DNA of 64,000 bases from Candidatus Tisiphia endosymbiont of Melanophora roralis (lineage in GTDB: Bacteria > Pseudomonadota > Alphaproteobacteria > Rickettsiales > Rickettsiaceae), in assembly GCF_964026575.1 (NCBI RefSeq), contig NZ_OZ032161.1, positions 1,358,721 through 1,422,720 on the forward strand, in the 5' to 3' direction. Made by a program: the position numbers and the translations under genes. This document shows positions 38,962 to 49,042 of the stretch, piece after piece; the stretch's first letter is position 1, and each line of letters begins with the position of its first letter. The notes below the pieces were generated by a model. It was not told the DNA's origin. It did no database searches and saw only the letters and a program-made list of their open reading frames with translations.

Positions 38962-39681
38962 ATGTCCTCTTTGCAATATAAACGAGTCCTATTAAAAGTT
39001 TCTGGCGAAGCCTTAATGGGCAACAAACAATTTGGTCATGAATACTCTATAATCCTAGGAATTGCTGAAGATATAAAGGAAGCAATTGATCTTGGAATAG
39101 AAGTATGTGTGGTCGTTGGCGGTGGCAATATTTATCGTGGCACTGATGTCTTATTTGGCATGGAAAGAGCTGCTGGTGATTATATTGGCATGCTTGGCAC
39201 GGTAATAAACGCACTTACTCTACAAAATATTATGGAAAGTTTGGGTGTTCATACTAGAGTCCTTTCTGCAATCCCTATGATGAGCGTTTGTGAGCCTTAT
39301 ATACGTCGTAAAGCAAAAAAACATATAGAAAAAGGTAGAGTAGTAATTTTTGCCGGCGGTACTGGTAATCCATTTTGTACTACTGATAGTGCAGCTGTTT
39401 TAAGAGCAATTGAAATGAGCTGTGATTTATTACTAAAAGGTACTAAGGTTAATGGTGTATATAATGCAGATCCGACAAAGAACCTTAATGCAGTGAAATA
39501 TTCTACTATAAGTTATACTAATCTTTTAAAAGATAATTTACAAGTTATGGATATTGCTGCTATTGCTGTGGCTAGAGAAAACAACTTGCCAATTAAGGTA
39601 TTTTCTATTAAAGAGAAAGGTAATTTTGCAAAAGTACTGCAAGGAAAAGGTGAATATACAAAAATTCAAGAAGGTGAGTAA
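38962..39681 (+). CDS. pyrH: UMP kinase
   Basis: PyrH phosphorylates UMP to UDP and is a hexameric amino-acid-kinase-fold enzyme. Motifs: [41 protein letters not shown], and [10 protein letters not shown]. The 239 residues are normal. frr follows 3 bases after the stop, the classic pair. Confidence 0.96.
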   Translation: MSSLQYKRVLLKVSGEALMGNKQFGHEYSIILGIAEDIKEAIDLGIEVCVVVGGGNIYRGTDVLFGMERAAGDYIGMLGTVINALTLQNIMESLGVHTRVLSAIPMMSVCEPYIRRKAKKHIEKGRVVIFAGGTGNPFCTTDSAAVLRAIEMSCDLLLKGTKVNGVYNADPTKNLNAVKYSTISYTNLLKDNLQVMDIAAIAVARENNLPIKVFSIKEKGNFAKVLQGKGEYTKIQEGE

Positions 39682-39684
39682 AGT

Positions 39685-40245
39685 ATGGATAAAGCAACTA
39701 TACGTAAAGAATTACAATCAAAAATGGATAGTTCGATAAGGGTATTAGATCACGAACTTAAGGGACTCAGGACTAGTCGAGCTTCAGTTAACTTACTTGA
39801 CCCTGTATTGGTTGAAGCATATGGAGATAAAGTACCATTGTCGCAAGTAGCAAGTCTCTCAACTCCAGATGCACGGACTATTACTGTACAGGTGTGGGAT
39901 AAATCTATAGTAAAATTTGTAGAAAAAGCTATTATGGATACAAATTTGGGTCTAAACCCATCATCAGATGGACAGCTAATAAGAATCACAATACCGCTAC
40001 TTACTGAAGAACGCCGCAAAGAGCTTGTTAAGTTTGCTCACAAATATGGAGAGAATACTAAAATTGCCTTGCGTAATATAAGAAGGGATGGTAATGAAGA
40101 TTTAAAAAAGTTAGAAAAAAACAGTATCATAACTGAAGATGAACAACATAACCTATCAGAAGAAATCCAAAAATTAACTGATGAGTATAGTAATAAAGTA
40201 GACTTGCATGTTAAACAAAAAGAACAAGAAATACTGACTATTTAA
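39685..40245 (+). CDS. frr: Ribosome recycling factor
   Basis: RRF splits post-termination ribosomes together with EF-G. The 186 residues give the three-helix bundle plus small domain: [42 protein letters not shown], and [21 protein letters not shown]. Coupled to pyrH. The bases after it (40250-40290) contain a GAGGTGGCATCTC-like partial inverted repeat that may end transcription. Confidence 0.96.
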   Translation: MDKATIRKELQSKMDSSIRVLDHELKGLRTSRASVNLLDPVLVEAYGDKVPLSQVASLSTPDARTITVQVWDKSIVKFVEKAIMDTNLGLNPSSDGQLIRITIPLLTEERRKELVKFAHKYGENTKIALRNIRRDGNEDLKKLEKNSIITEDEQHNLSEEIQKLTDEYSNKVDLHVKQKEQEILTI

Positions 40246-40377
40246 GTCTAAAAATAGGTGTCATTCCTCAAAGAGATGCCACCTAAATGACTTAGGTATA
40301 TTTTTTCATAAAATAACCATAAACTATTAGTGCAGACATATTTCATGCTATAATGACTATAATATTTAAGGTATATA

Positions 40378-40680
40378 ATGATTACAAATGAAGAAGTACA
40401 AAAAATAGCAAAACTTGCTAGGTTTAATTTTACCCAAAAAGAGATAAGCAGTTTTGCCCATCAATTAACTGAGATGATGAATATGATCAACATTTTAAAC
40501 GATGTAGACTGTAGTAACGTTGAACCACTTACTTCTGTTTGTGATATGCACCAAAGAATGCGAAAAGACCAAGTATTGTATGGTGACATTTCTGATGAAT
40601 TATTTGCTAATGTGCCTAATGATAAGGCAGAACTTGCCAAAGAAGTAAAATGTTTTGTTGTCCCAAAAGTAGTAGAGTAA
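40378..40680 (+). CDS. gatC: Asp/Glu-tRNA amidotransferase subunit C
   Basis: GatC is the small belt subunit that stabilises GatA-GatB. The 100 residues begin ITNEEVQKIAKLARF and contain FAHQLTEMMNMINILNDVD and RKDQV, the usual features. Three bases separate it from gatA, and gatB lies elsewhere (3425). Confidence 0.94.
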   Translation: MITNEEVQKIAKLARFNFTQKEISSFAHQLTEMMNMINILNDVDCSNVEPLTSVCDMHQRMRKDQVLYGDISDELFANVPNDKAELAKEVKCFVVPKVVE

Positions 40681-40683
40681 AAT

Positions 40684-42171
40684 ATGTCAGAAATTATAAA
40701 ATTAACCATCACACAAGCCCTTAAAGCCTTAAAAAATAAAGAATTTTCGTGTGTTGAGCTGACTAAAGCACATATTAAAGAAATGGACAAACATAAAGAG
40801 TTAAATGCTTATATTACTGAAACTACAGATATTGCTTTAGAGCAAGCTAAAATTGCTGATCAAAATTATCATAATGGAATAGCAAGACCCTTAGAAGGAA
40901 TTCCTATTGCTGTAAAAGATCTCTTTTGTACAAAAGGAGTACTAACTACTGCCGCCTCAAAAATACTCAGCAACTTTGTACCAACATACGAATCTACTGT
41001 AAGTAAAAATGTTCGAGATCATGGCACAATAATGCTTGGTAAGGCTAATATGGATGAGTTTGCCATGGGATCGGCTAATATTACTAGCTATTTTGGTAAC
41101 GTTATTAGTCCTTGGAAAGCGGTAGATGCACCTACAACTCCGGTAGTCCCTGGTGGATCTTCTGGAGGCTCGTCAGCTGCTGTCAGTAGCTTTTTAGCTA
41201 TGGCAGCTCTTGGAAGTGATACAGGAGGTTCTGTTCGCCAGCCCGCTAGTTATACTGGGCTTGTTGGCTTCAAACCAACATATGGTCGCTGTTCTAGATA
41301 TGGTATGATTGCTTTTGCCAGTTCGCTTGACCAAGCTGGAGTACTTACAAGAACTGTTGAAGATACTGCTTTAATGCTACAAGCCATGATTGGTTTTGAT
41401 GAAAAGGATTCTACTTCTATAAACTCTGAGGTACTGGAGCTAAGATCAGCATGTAATAGTAGTACAAAAAACATGAAAATAGGTGTACCATTTGATATTA
41501 TGAAACAAGATGGTATACAACCGGATATTATTAAGATGTGGCAGCATACTATTGATATTCTAAAAAACGATGGGGCAGAAATTATTGATATTTCATTACC
41601 CTATTCTAAATATGCTCTAGCTGCATATTACGTTATAGCACCTGCTGAAACCTCATCTAATTTATCTAGATATGATGGTATAAGATATGGAATTAGGGTA
41701 GGAAATGAGGGAATATCTATTGAGGAAATGTATGAAAAAACAAGGACTGCTGGCTTTGGTGCTGAAGTTAAAAGACGTATTATGATTGGTACTTATTTAC
41801 TTTCATCTGCTTTTATGGATGCTTATTACTTAAAAGCCCAAAAAATAAGACGCTTGATTTCAGATGATTTCAAGAAAGCTTTTGCACAAGTTGAAGCAAT
41901 AATTTTGCCATCTGCACCATCCGAAGCTTTTAACTTAGGTGAGAAACAAGATAATCCTGTGACAATGTATTTAAACGATTTATTTACTATTCCAGCTAGT
42001 CTTGCCGGTCTTCCTTGTTGCTCTGTACCTGCTGCATTATCTTCTAGGGGGTTGCCTCTTGGCATGCAAGTAATAGGAAAAGCCCTTGATGAATATAATA
42101 CTCTAAAGGTAGCAGCAGCAATTGAGCGTGGTTCAAGAGATATTAGTTTTGTATATTCTAATAAACGCTAA
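40684..42171 (+). CDS. gatA: Asp/Glu-tRNA amidotransferase subunit A
   Basis: GatA is the amidase that releases ammonia from glutamine for GatB. The amidase-signature Ser-cisSer-Lys triad is visible: Lys in [11 protein letters not shown], and the two Ser within [18 protein letters not shown] and [12 protein letters not shown]. The 495 residues are full length. It forms an operon with gatC. A hairpin array starts 22 bases after the stop and may end its transcript. Confidence 0.97.
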   Translation: MSEIIKLTITQALKALKNKEFSCVELTKAHIKEMDKHKELNAYITETTDIALEQAKIADQNYHNGIARPLEGIPIAVKDLFCTKGVLTTAASKILSNFVPTYESTVSKNVRDHGTIMLGKANMDEFAMGSANITSYFGNVISPWKAVDAPTTPVVPGGSSGGSSAAVSSFLAMAALGSDTGGSVRQPASYTGLVGFKPTYGRCSRYGMIAFASSLDQAGVLTRTVEDTALMLQAMIGFDEKDSTSINSEVLELRSACNSSTKNMKIGVPFDIMKQDGIQPDIIKMWQHTIDILKNDGAEIIDISLPYSKYALAAYYVIAPAETSSNLSRYDGIRYGIRVGNEGISIEEMYEKTRTAGFGAEVKRRIMIGTYLLSSAFMDAYYLKAQKIRRLISDDFKKAFAQVEAIILPSAPSEAFNLGEKQDNPVTMYLNDLFTIPASLAGLPCCSVPAALSSRGLPLGMQVIGKALDEYNTLKVAAAIERGSRDISFVYSNKR

Positions 42172-42192
42172 AGTTATCGGAGTTAATTTACC

Positions 42193-42446
42193 CCAATTAG
42201 GGATAAGAATTAGTTAATTTTTATCCCTAATTGGCTTTAATATAAGGAAAAATGCATTCTTAAAGCGGCTAACGCGAATGCATTTTAAACCTTTCTAAAG
42301 CTAAAAACATGATTTTAATCTTTTAAAATCATGTTTTTAGCAAAATATTAATTTAACAATCAGATGCAGAGCCGTCTCAAATCTGATTGTTTCGATAATT
42401 TCACCGAATTTGGGATAAGAATTGACAAATTTTTATCCCGAATTCG
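42193..42446 (+). repeat. Five-hairpin array, copy P
   Basis: Five stems occur in order: F1 (42193-42234), G (AAAATGCATTC..GAATGCATTTT, 42249-42286), H (ACATGATTTTAATC.., about 42306-42337), I (AACAATCAGAT..ATCTGATTGTT, 42355-42391) and F2 (42405-42446). The same order and nearly the same spacers form copy Q (25919-26160, minus). Stems differ between copies by changes on both sides that keep pairing. It fills the 300 bases between gatA and nuoM. Confidence 0.72.
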
Positions 42447-42471
42447 CGTAATTTGATTATTAGAGCTTAAA

Positions 42472-43983
42472 ATGTCCGGGTTACCGATCTTATCAATAAG
42501 TATTTTTTTGCCTTTAGTAAGTGCATTATATATTCTGCTATTTATCAACCAAAGTAGGTCAGTAAATAAGCAAGCCCAAAATAAACAAGTTTATGCGATG
42601 TATGTCGCAGTTTTAAGCTCTATCCTAACCCTAATATCTACTATTTATTTATTAGTTCAATTTGATAATACATCAAAACTTTATCAATTTGTAGAATGTT
42701 ATAGTTGGATTCAATCTATAGGTCTTGAATTCCACATTGGAGTTGACGGAATTTCAATATTTTTTGTTGTTCTGACAAGCTTTTTAACCCTTATCTGTAT
42801 TATAGCTAGCTTATTTACCGTCAAAAAATATATCAAAGAATTCTTATTTTGTTTTTTATTAATTGAGTCTTTTTGCATTGGGGCTTTCTGCTCAATGAAT
42901 TTACTATTATTTTACTTATTTTTTGAAGTAATATTGATCCCTATGTATATAATTATAGGAATTTGGGGAGGGGAAAATAAAGTTTATGCTGCCGTAAAAT
43001 TCTTCCTCTATACTTTTTTGGGGTCGGTATTTTTCTTATTGTCACTCATATATATTTATAGCCAAGTTCATAGTTTTAATATGCTTGATCTAAACGAATT
43101 AGTACCTTCATTAACATTACCGGTGCAGAGGGTTTTATGGTGGGCAATCTTTATAGCCTTCGCAGTGAAAGTTCCTATGCTGCCGTTCCATACGTGGCTT
43201 CCTGATGCACACGTACAAGCACCAACTGCTGGATCTGTCATTTTGGCTGGTATATTGTTAAAACTTGGAGCATATGGGTTTTTACGTGTATCATTACCAA
43301 TGTTTCCAAATATATCAAAAGAATTTGCATTTTATGTATTAGTGCTGAGTATTTTTGCTGTAATATATGGTTCACTAGTAGCACTGACTCAAAGAGACAT
43401 GAAAAAGATGATAGCTTATTCATCGATAGCTCATATGGGCTATGTGACTGGAGGAATTTTTAGCTTAACAGAAGCTGGGATTAAGGGAGCCATATATCAA
43501 ATGATTAGTCATGGCACTGTGGCATCTGCTTTGTTTTTGATAATTGGTACTTTGTATGATAGATTGCATACTAAGGAGATAGACAAATATTGTGGAGTGG
43601 CAAATAAAATGCCAATACTCGCCACCTTTTTCATGATTGCCATGCTTGGCTCTATAGGTTTACCAGGCACTAGCGGTTTTATAGGAGAATTTTTAAGTTT
43701 GGTAGGTATTTATCAAGCTAATGTAGTAGCAGCTATTATAAGTAGTGTTGGCATTATTCTTGGAGCTGTTTATATGCTAAAACTTTATAAGGAAGTAATG
43801 CTAGGACAAATTACTAATAATCAGGTTATAAGTTTTAAAGATCTATATCTTTATGAGATACTTGCAATTATGCCGCTTTGTGTAGCAATAATTTATTTAG
43901 GTTTGTTACCAAATACAATTATGAACATACTGGATTTATCAACTCATAAAATTTTATCACAAATACCTTGTGTTGTAAAATAA
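42472..43983 (+). CDS. nuoM: NADH-quinone oxidoreductase subunit M
   Basis: NuoM is an antiporter-like proton-pumping subunit of respiratory complex I in the inner membrane. The 503 residues contain about 14 helices, with the conserved Glu in FFEVILIPMYIIIGIWGG, the Lys/His helix FAVKVPMLPFHTWLPDAHVQAPT, and YSSIAHMGYVTGG. It stands apart from other nuo genes in this window. ATG 42472 lies just after the last stem of the hairpin array. Confidence 0.95.
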   Translation: MSGLPILSISIFLPLVSALYILLFINQSRSVNKQAQNKQVYAMYVAVLSSILTLISTIYLLVQFDNTSKLYQFVECYSWIQSIGLEFHIGVDGISIFFVVLTSFLTLICIIASLFTVKKYIKEFLFCFLLIESFCIGAFCSMNLLLFYLFFEVILIPMYIIIGIWGGENKVYAAVKFFLYTFLGSVFFLLSLIYIYSQVHSFNMLDLNELVPSLTLPVQRVLWWAIFIAFAVKVPMLPFHTWLPDAHVQAPTAGSVILAGILLKLGAYGFLRVSLPMFPNISKEFAFYVLVLSIFAVIYGSLVALTQRDMKKMIAYSSIAHMGYVTGGIFSLTEAGIKGAIYQMISHGTVASALFLIIGTLYDRLHTKEIDKYCGVANKMPILATFFMIAMLGSIGLPGTSGFIGEFLSLVGIYQANVVAAIISSVGIILGAVYMLKLYKEVMLGQITNNQVISFKDLYLYEILAIMPLCVAIIYLGLLPNTIMNILDLSTHKILSQIPCVVK

Positions 43984-44137
43984 TTACTTAAATTAACTTA
44001 ATTATTATTATTTTAATGATTTAACGATTTTTTTAGATATTTATAAATTAATTTTATATTATTACTTGTAAGACTCAAACAACTATGCTAGGGTTTATTA
44101 AAATCTTTCTTAACTATAGAATTAATAGGTTATACAA

Positions 44138-44446
44138 ATGTTAAAAGACAATTTAAATTCAGAAATTATTACTAACGAATTAAATGTTGAAACAGAAAAG
44201 ATTGAAGAAACAGAAAAGATTGAAGAAACAGAAGAAGAAAGAGAAAGCCGCTTGGATCGTGAAGAATCGGCTAGAAAATTAAAGGCAATTATATTTGTCG
44301 TTATCCCGCTTTTGGTCGGGTTTCTAACGTTTACTTATTTCTTTCTTAACTCAATAGAGGAGAAAAGTAAGCTTTTGAAACAAGAACAGTCAAATCAACA
44401 GCTAGATCGACAGACTGATCAAAATACCCCAACAAAAACCAAGTAA
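44138..44446 (+). CDS. Small single-pass membrane protein, unknown
   Basis: A 102-residue protein with a very acidic N-terminus holding the direct repeat EKIEET twice, one hydrophobic helix (about residues 49-70, IIFVVIPLLVGFLTFTYFF), and a polar Gln/Lys tail. No family recognised. The AT-rich region 43984-44137 and the weak promoter-like text before it suggest a separate transcript. Confidence 0.55.
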   Translation: MLKDNLNSEIITNELNVETEKIEETEKIEETEEERESRLDREESARKLKAIIFVVIPLLVGFLTFTYFFLNSIEEKSKLLKQEQSNQQLDRQTDQNTPTKTK

Positions 44447-44516
44447 ACCCTAAGTTCACATGCTTTGCTTAGTATAGGAGTATTATATCCTAGTTCAACA
44501 TTCCATGTGGTGTAGG

Positions 44517-44723
44517 GGCTGCCTCATAGTACCCTACATTTTTCTATAATCGTCATAGCAAGGCTCTTTAGATGCCGTAGCGATCCAGGTAAACAGCGAA
44601 GCTGTTTTTTCTAGGCGTATCCTGGATTGCCGCGTTGCCTCTTTCAGCGTCTCCTCGCTAATAGACGATCAGTAGCCATTTTAATAGTGGTTATATAAAA
44701 AATGTATGGTACTATGGGGCTGC
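44517..44723. repeat. MITE-like element, family E
   Basis: The imperfect inverted ends are GCCTCATAGTACCCTACATT and the complement ending near 44723. The interior contains a GC-rich palindromic core (CAGCGAAGCTG, GCCGTAGCGATCC, CTCCTCGCTAATAGACG), related to the cores of families C and D. It lies between the small membrane protein and the metallopeptidase gene. Confidence 0.5.
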
Positions 44724-44782
44724 CTTTGCAATCAAGGTTTTATTACGTGTATACTCGAATGATTTGGAGAATTGGATTTATC

Positions 44783-44823
44783 TCAATGCGATATAAAAAT
44801 TAACAATTCTTATATCGAATTGA
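44783..44823. repeat. AAGAATT-type hairpin (family F)
   Basis: TCAATGCGATATAAAAATT pairs with AATTCTTATATCGAATTGA around AAC. It is a further isolated copy of the hairpin found in the arrays. A family J repeat follows in reverse at about 44832-44876. Confidence 0.5.
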
Positions 44824-44944
44824 CTATACCCCGCAAGTATTTGCAAAAACCAATTCTTCAAAGCAGAAGAGTATGTTCCCCATGGAAGCTATTTTTTCTA
44901 TATTTACATTGACAAGTTCTTCATTATTTCTCAACTTAACTTGA

Positions 44945-47158
44945 CTATGCCTGCTGACCTAATAACGGTGATTCAAATGGTATCTCATAGTATGTATGCT
45001 CTCCTAATAATGGCTCTGCTGAATTCTCAGTACCAAATATATTAATAAGAGTTATTGTTGGCGAGAGTGTCGTCGTATTTAGATTAGGTGATTTAATATC
45101 TTGCTTTGTTATTATATGTATCGCTTTTGGCTGATCAGGTATTGCAGAAAGAGGTTCATCATTGTGATGTGAAAATATTTTACCAAGTGCGGACATAATC
45201 ATCTCAATGGTTGAGTTTTCTTGCTGACCAATAAAACTGCTAGCACTCTTAATTTTTTTTATCACATATATTGTAACTGCTATTAGTGTAGTTATGGCTA
45301 TTCCTGTTCCAACTATAGCTAATGGTATAGAAGAGCTTGTTGATTCTTCAGTGTTATTATCTTCAGTATGAGTAGATGGAGTAGTAGTTGTTGTACTTCT
45401 ACAACCATGAGGAATATCTCTATTAGCAAACAGGCTCTGTATAGTAGAACCTTGAATTTGTTGCATTAACCAATCACCCCAGCCGTCAATACACTCGAAC
45501 TGTTGAATAGCGTTGTCATCTTTGACTATAGTAACTGCAATATTATTACCCTGATGATTATGAGTTGTAACTGGCATTGATCGACAATGATCTCTAATAT
45601 AAGAATCTACTATATTCAGACCATTAAGTGTATTGCAATGAAATACTACACATACTGAGTCAGAAGAATCACATTTTATTAGTAATATTTTATCTATATG
45701 ATAAGGAGTTGTAGTAGATGCTACACTTGTAGGCTGTACAGTTGTAGTAGGCTGTACACTATTAGTAGCATGACAACTCTGCATATTCTTAATTATAGTC
45801 CGACCTATCTCTTGTTGTATTGAGACACAACTCTTGTCATCACTTATAGCATCTTCCGTTCTATGTATTAGTTCTAAGAGCCAATCTCCCCAATGGGTAC
45901 CACAATTATATGTTGTAGCAGAACTCTGCTGGATTGTAGTAAGCGATGCTCCTGCCTTAATATTATAGGATATTTTGTAGTTATCATAATAGACTATAAT
46001 ATCACTATCTGAAGGTATATGTTTTTGTTTATGAGGGAAGCAACCTTGAACTCTCTGATACATTGCGGTATGGTTATTAAGTTCTTCCTCAGCCCATTTC
46101 ACTGTACCTGAATCGCAAGATGATATTTCATATTTTGAACTGTTAGGGTTGCATATAATAACAAAGGGTGTATCCTGTGCTGCTGCAGGATCTGCACTAT
46201 CACTTAGCCATTTTTTGAACTTTGATACATCAAAGTATGGTTTTAAGTGTGTAGCTACACATTGTGGTTCTTCTTTATTTTTCCGACATTCCAAAAAGTT
46301 TCTTATTGTTCCTGGTGTATATTCTTGATAATACTTTATTATAACGGGTCCTATTGTATATCGTCCAATAGAGTTCTCTAGAACTTGATCGTCATTATAA
46401 TTTTGCAATGCCTTGTTATTAAAAAGAGAGCGAGCTGAATTAATCAAATGTTTAGAATTGTCATTATTACGTTGAACAAATGCTGCAATTCCTTCAGATA
46501 ATAACGTCCTTATCCCTTTACCATCAGTGTTATAATATTGAATGGCATGAGCTACTTCATGTACCACAACACTACCATCATACTCTTCTGGTGTTCCTAT
46601 TATAGCTGTCATTGCACATCGTATAATATTGGGATTTTCTGGATCGTTACCTCCAAGCATATACTGTCCCGCTATGTATCCATGAGGAGCATCCCACTTG
46701 GTAAGAGTACATTTGTGTTCCATTTCAGATGGTATTATTCCAATTGTGCTGTCAAATATTGCAATAGATTCACGAATACTGGCCTTAACCTTTAATATCT
46801 GATCAGCAGTAAAGCCTTTGAGAGTTAAGCTCATGTTTAAAGGATGCTTTATCTGAAAATATGGAGTGTTATCGTCAGATATTTTTGCATCCATGGTTCT
46901 AAATAATTCTGGGACAAAATGTTTCTCTATAGGTACTGTTTTAGATTCTAGTTTTTCTGTAAAATACGGATCAATTTTTTCTTGCTCAAGTAAATCAAAA
47001 GGTGTTCTAGTGTTAAATGAGTCTAAAATATCATTATTATCGTAAGTTACGAATGATGTGCCATTTGCATCTATTTCATTAGTATTTCTGAAACCATAAA
47101 CAGAGTTAATACCACTCACCAAAGGAGAGAGCCAAATAAGAAGATTAGATAAATTCAT
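44945..47158 (-). CDS. Secreted, membrane-anchored HEXXH metallopeptidase (collagenase M9-like)
   Basis: From ATG 47158 (GAGG 8 bases upstream) the 737-residue protein starts with a signal peptide (NLLIWLSPLVSG). The zinc motif is H200-E-V-A-H204, with a downstream Glu222 in LLSEGIAAFVQ, the gluzincin pattern seen in M9-type collagenases. After the catalytic part come two similar Cys-containing modules ending in CGTHWGDWLLELI and CIDGWGDWLMQQI, joined by Thr-rich linkers (VQPTTTVQP, TTTTTPSTHT). A single membrane helix lies near residue 630, then a cytosolic tail of about 100 residues. A role in cutting host or envelope proteins is likely but unproven. Confidence 0.7.
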   Translation of the reverse strand: MNLSNLLIWLSPLVSGINSVYGFRNTNEIDANGTSFVTYDNNDILDSFNTRTPFDLLEQEKIDPYFTEKLESKTVPIEKHFVPELFRTMDAKISDDNTPYFQIKHPLNMSLTLKGFTADQILKVKASIRESIAIFDSTIGIIPSEMEHKCTLTKWDAPHGYIAGQYMLGGNDPENPNIIRCAMTAIIGTPEEYDGSVVVHEVAHAIQYYNTDGKGIRTLLSEGIAAFVQRNNDNSKHLINSARSLFNNKALQNYNDDQVLENSIGRYTIGPVIIKYYQEYTPGTIRNFLECRKNKEEPQCVATHLKPYFDVSKFKKWLSDSADPAAAQDTPFVIICNPNSSKYEISSCDSGTVKWAEEELNNHTAMYQRVQGCFPHKQKHIPSDSDIIVYYDNYKISYNIKAGASLTTIQQSSATTYNCGTHWGDWLLELIHRTEDAISDDKSCVSIQQEIGRTIIKNMQSCHATNSVQPTTTVQPTSVASTTTPYHIDKILLIKCDSSDSVCVVFHCNTLNGLNIVDSYIRDHCRSMPVTTHNHQGNNIAVTIVKDDNAIQQFECIDGWGDWLMQQIQGSTIQSLFANRDIPHGCRSTTTTTPSTHTEDNNTEESTSSSIPLAIVGTGIAITTLIAVTIYVIKKIKSASSFIGQQENSTIEMIMSALGKIFSHHNDEPLSAIPDQPKAIHIITKQDIKSPNLNTTTLSPTITLINIFGTENSAEPLLGEHTYYEIPFESPLLGQQA

Positions 47159-47796
47159 GTAAAACCTCAAGTTTAATGTGTTAATAATTTAGATTGTGTA
47201 TATTATTTTCTTTGAAGAATTTGTTTGATAAAACTTCGGGATATTGGTCACGGTTCTTCCGTACCTTTACCTCTTGTTTTAAAAGAGTTATTAAGGAAGG
47301 CTATCACTTACTGTTTTAAATAAGGAGTTTGTCTTGTTTTTTATTATGTATGATATATATACTTGTTGATTAGTTAATAGAATATTTAGAATACCTCTAT
47401 TCTGCTTTTGTGTTGAGAACAATAAATCTACTGTTGTTATTTTAACTTTTATATATTTGTTATGGATATTTATGGTATTTAGGCTCAATGGTGTATTAGC
47501 ATTCTTTATATTTACATTATCTTTTGTCATTAGATAATTTGTTAGATTTATGTTGTTTGTTTCTACAGATTTTAGCATATATACTCTATTTTTACGATAA
47601 ACCGTTTAATACGGTTTTTATTGCTGCAGCAACATATACTACATTCTCACTTTATGCAAGCAGTTATTTGAAAATTTTTGTAAACATTCATAATGGCATC
47701 GTCAAGTTAAGCTAAAAAATAATTTGGATTGTATAATAGATATTATATATTTATAGAATGGTTTCATAATAATCATGTAATCTATTACTTATATTT
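47159..47796. other. AT-rich intergenic region without a supported gene
   Basis: Two short overlapping open stretches exist on opposite strands (47291-47578 minus and 47524-47715 plus), but neither has a family signature or a good ribosome binding site. The region probably holds the promoter of the metallopeptidase gene and decayed sequence joined to the IS6 fragment. Confidence 0.4.
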
Positions 47797-48027
47797 ATGT
47801 ACATCAATAAACCTCCAAAGAGACATCGTTTTCCAGTTAGTATTATCAATCATGCAGTATGGTTATATCATAGGTTCAATAACAGTTATCGTGATATTCA
47901 GGAACATATGGTCTATCATGGGATTATACTAAGTCATGAAACAGTGAGGTTTTGGTGTTATAAGTTTGTACCTAATTTCCAATATGTAATAAGAAAAAGA
48001 GGTTTATGCAACAAACAAATAAGTTAA
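47797..48027 (+). pseudogene. IS6-family transposase N-terminal fragment
   Basis: The first 70 codons read RHRFPVSIINHAVWLYHRFN followed by SYRDIQEHM and ETVRFWCYKF, the DNA-binding N-terminus of IS6/IS240 transposases. The catalytic DDE core is absent: the frame ends in the start region of the next gene. No second IS end is evident. Confidence 0.75.
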
Positions 48028-48932
48028 TCTTTAATTACAAAAAAACATCTCATATACCATGCATATTTAATAATCAGTCATTTATTGTAATTCGGTCATT
48101 TAAAAGGAGTAATGAGGACTATTTTGTAATAGTTAATATTAATACTCTAGAAATTAAGATAGTCGCTCAGAACTTATGTGCTTACCGTAAGAGTGATCAA
48201 GATGGAAGATATTTCTCATTAAAGGAACTTGAATCTTCTGTATACTATAGATCATTGTATTATTTTAATAATATAAAAGATAGTAGAGAGAATCAAGGTC
48301 TCAAGAATATTCCAGGAGTCAAAGGATGTTTTTTATCCATAGATATGTGTCCATCAATAAAAATGTTAGAACATAATTTATTTGATGCAATTTTAAAAAC
48401 TGCTAAAAGAAGTCAAGAAATAAACCTATTAATAGCTGTAAGTGGTTTATGGATAGCAACTCATCTAGAAGACTTTATGTGGTTACAAACTCTTCCAACC
48501 CAAAATATAAAAATCACGTGGGTTAATCATAGTTTTAGTCATATTTTCTACCCTGATAAAGATTTTACAGACAATTTTTTATTACTGCCAAATACTGATA
48601 TAGAAAATGAAATATTACAAACCGAACACTTGCTAATTGAAATGGGCGAATTACCATCTCTATTTTTTAGATTTCCTGGGTTAGTAGCCAGTCAAGAAAT
48701 ATTAGATATATTAACTTCTTATGGGCTAATACAATTAGGTGCAAGTGCGTGGATACATAGGCTTCCTGAACATGAAACAGTTAAAGATGGTGACATAGTA
48801 CTAATCCATGGAAATGGTAATGAAGATAAAGTAGCCCTAGATAAATTGATTAAATTAGTTCAATCAGATCAGTTTTTATGGAAAAATTTACAAAAAGAAC
48901 TATGTTTGAGTAATACCATTTCCCAAAACTAA
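48006..48932 (+). CDS. Polysaccharide deacetylase-like (NodB-fold) protein
   Basis: The second half carries CE4-like motifs: FLSIDMCPS (motif 1, Asp), NHSFSH (motif 2, HxxxH-type metal ligands), FFRFPG (motif 3) and VLIHGN (last His). Family members remove acetyl groups from cell-wall or surface sugars. The first 100 residues are unusual and have no signal peptide. The start overlaps the IS6 fragment, so the original N-terminus may be lost or replaced. The last codons and stop (ISQN, TAA) lie inside a palindromic element starting at 48915. Confidence 0.65.
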   Translation: MQQTNKLIFNYKKTSHIPCIFNNQSFIVIRSFKRSNEDYFVIVNINTLEIKIVAQNLCAYRKSDQDGRYFSLKELESSVYYRSLYYFNNIKDSRENQGLKNIPGVKGCFLSIDMCPSIKMLEHNLFDAILKTAKRSQEINLLIAVSGLWIATHLEDFMWLQTLPTQNIKITWVNHSFSHIFYPDKDFTDNFLLLPNTDIENEILQTEHLLIEMGELPSLFFRFPGLVASQEILDILTSYGLIQLGASAWIHRLPEHETVKDGDIVLIHGNGNEDKVALDKLIKLVQSDQFLWKNLQKELCLSNTISQN

Positions 48933-49038
48933 ATTGCTACTCGGAGTACGAGTATCGAATACCGGAACGTACAACTAGTACGTGAGGAGCGGAGATTATG
49001 AAGTACAACGACATGATGATTAGTTTTCGGAAATGGTA
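48915..49038 (+). repeat. Palindromic element family B, copy 1
   Basis: The ends TACCATTTCCCAAAACT and AGTTTTCGGAAATGGTA are inverted with one mismatch. The interior has symmetrical CTACTCGGAGTACGAG and ACGTACAACTAGTACGT segments. The inverted second copy lies at 57452-57576. It ends the deacetylase-like gene and is followed at once by a family A element. Confidence 0.7.
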
Positions 49039-49042
49039 TAAT

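Noticed and set aside
47291..47578. 95-codon minus-strand frame
   Set aside because: AT-rich, no recognisable domain, no good start signal, and a competing frame on the other strand.
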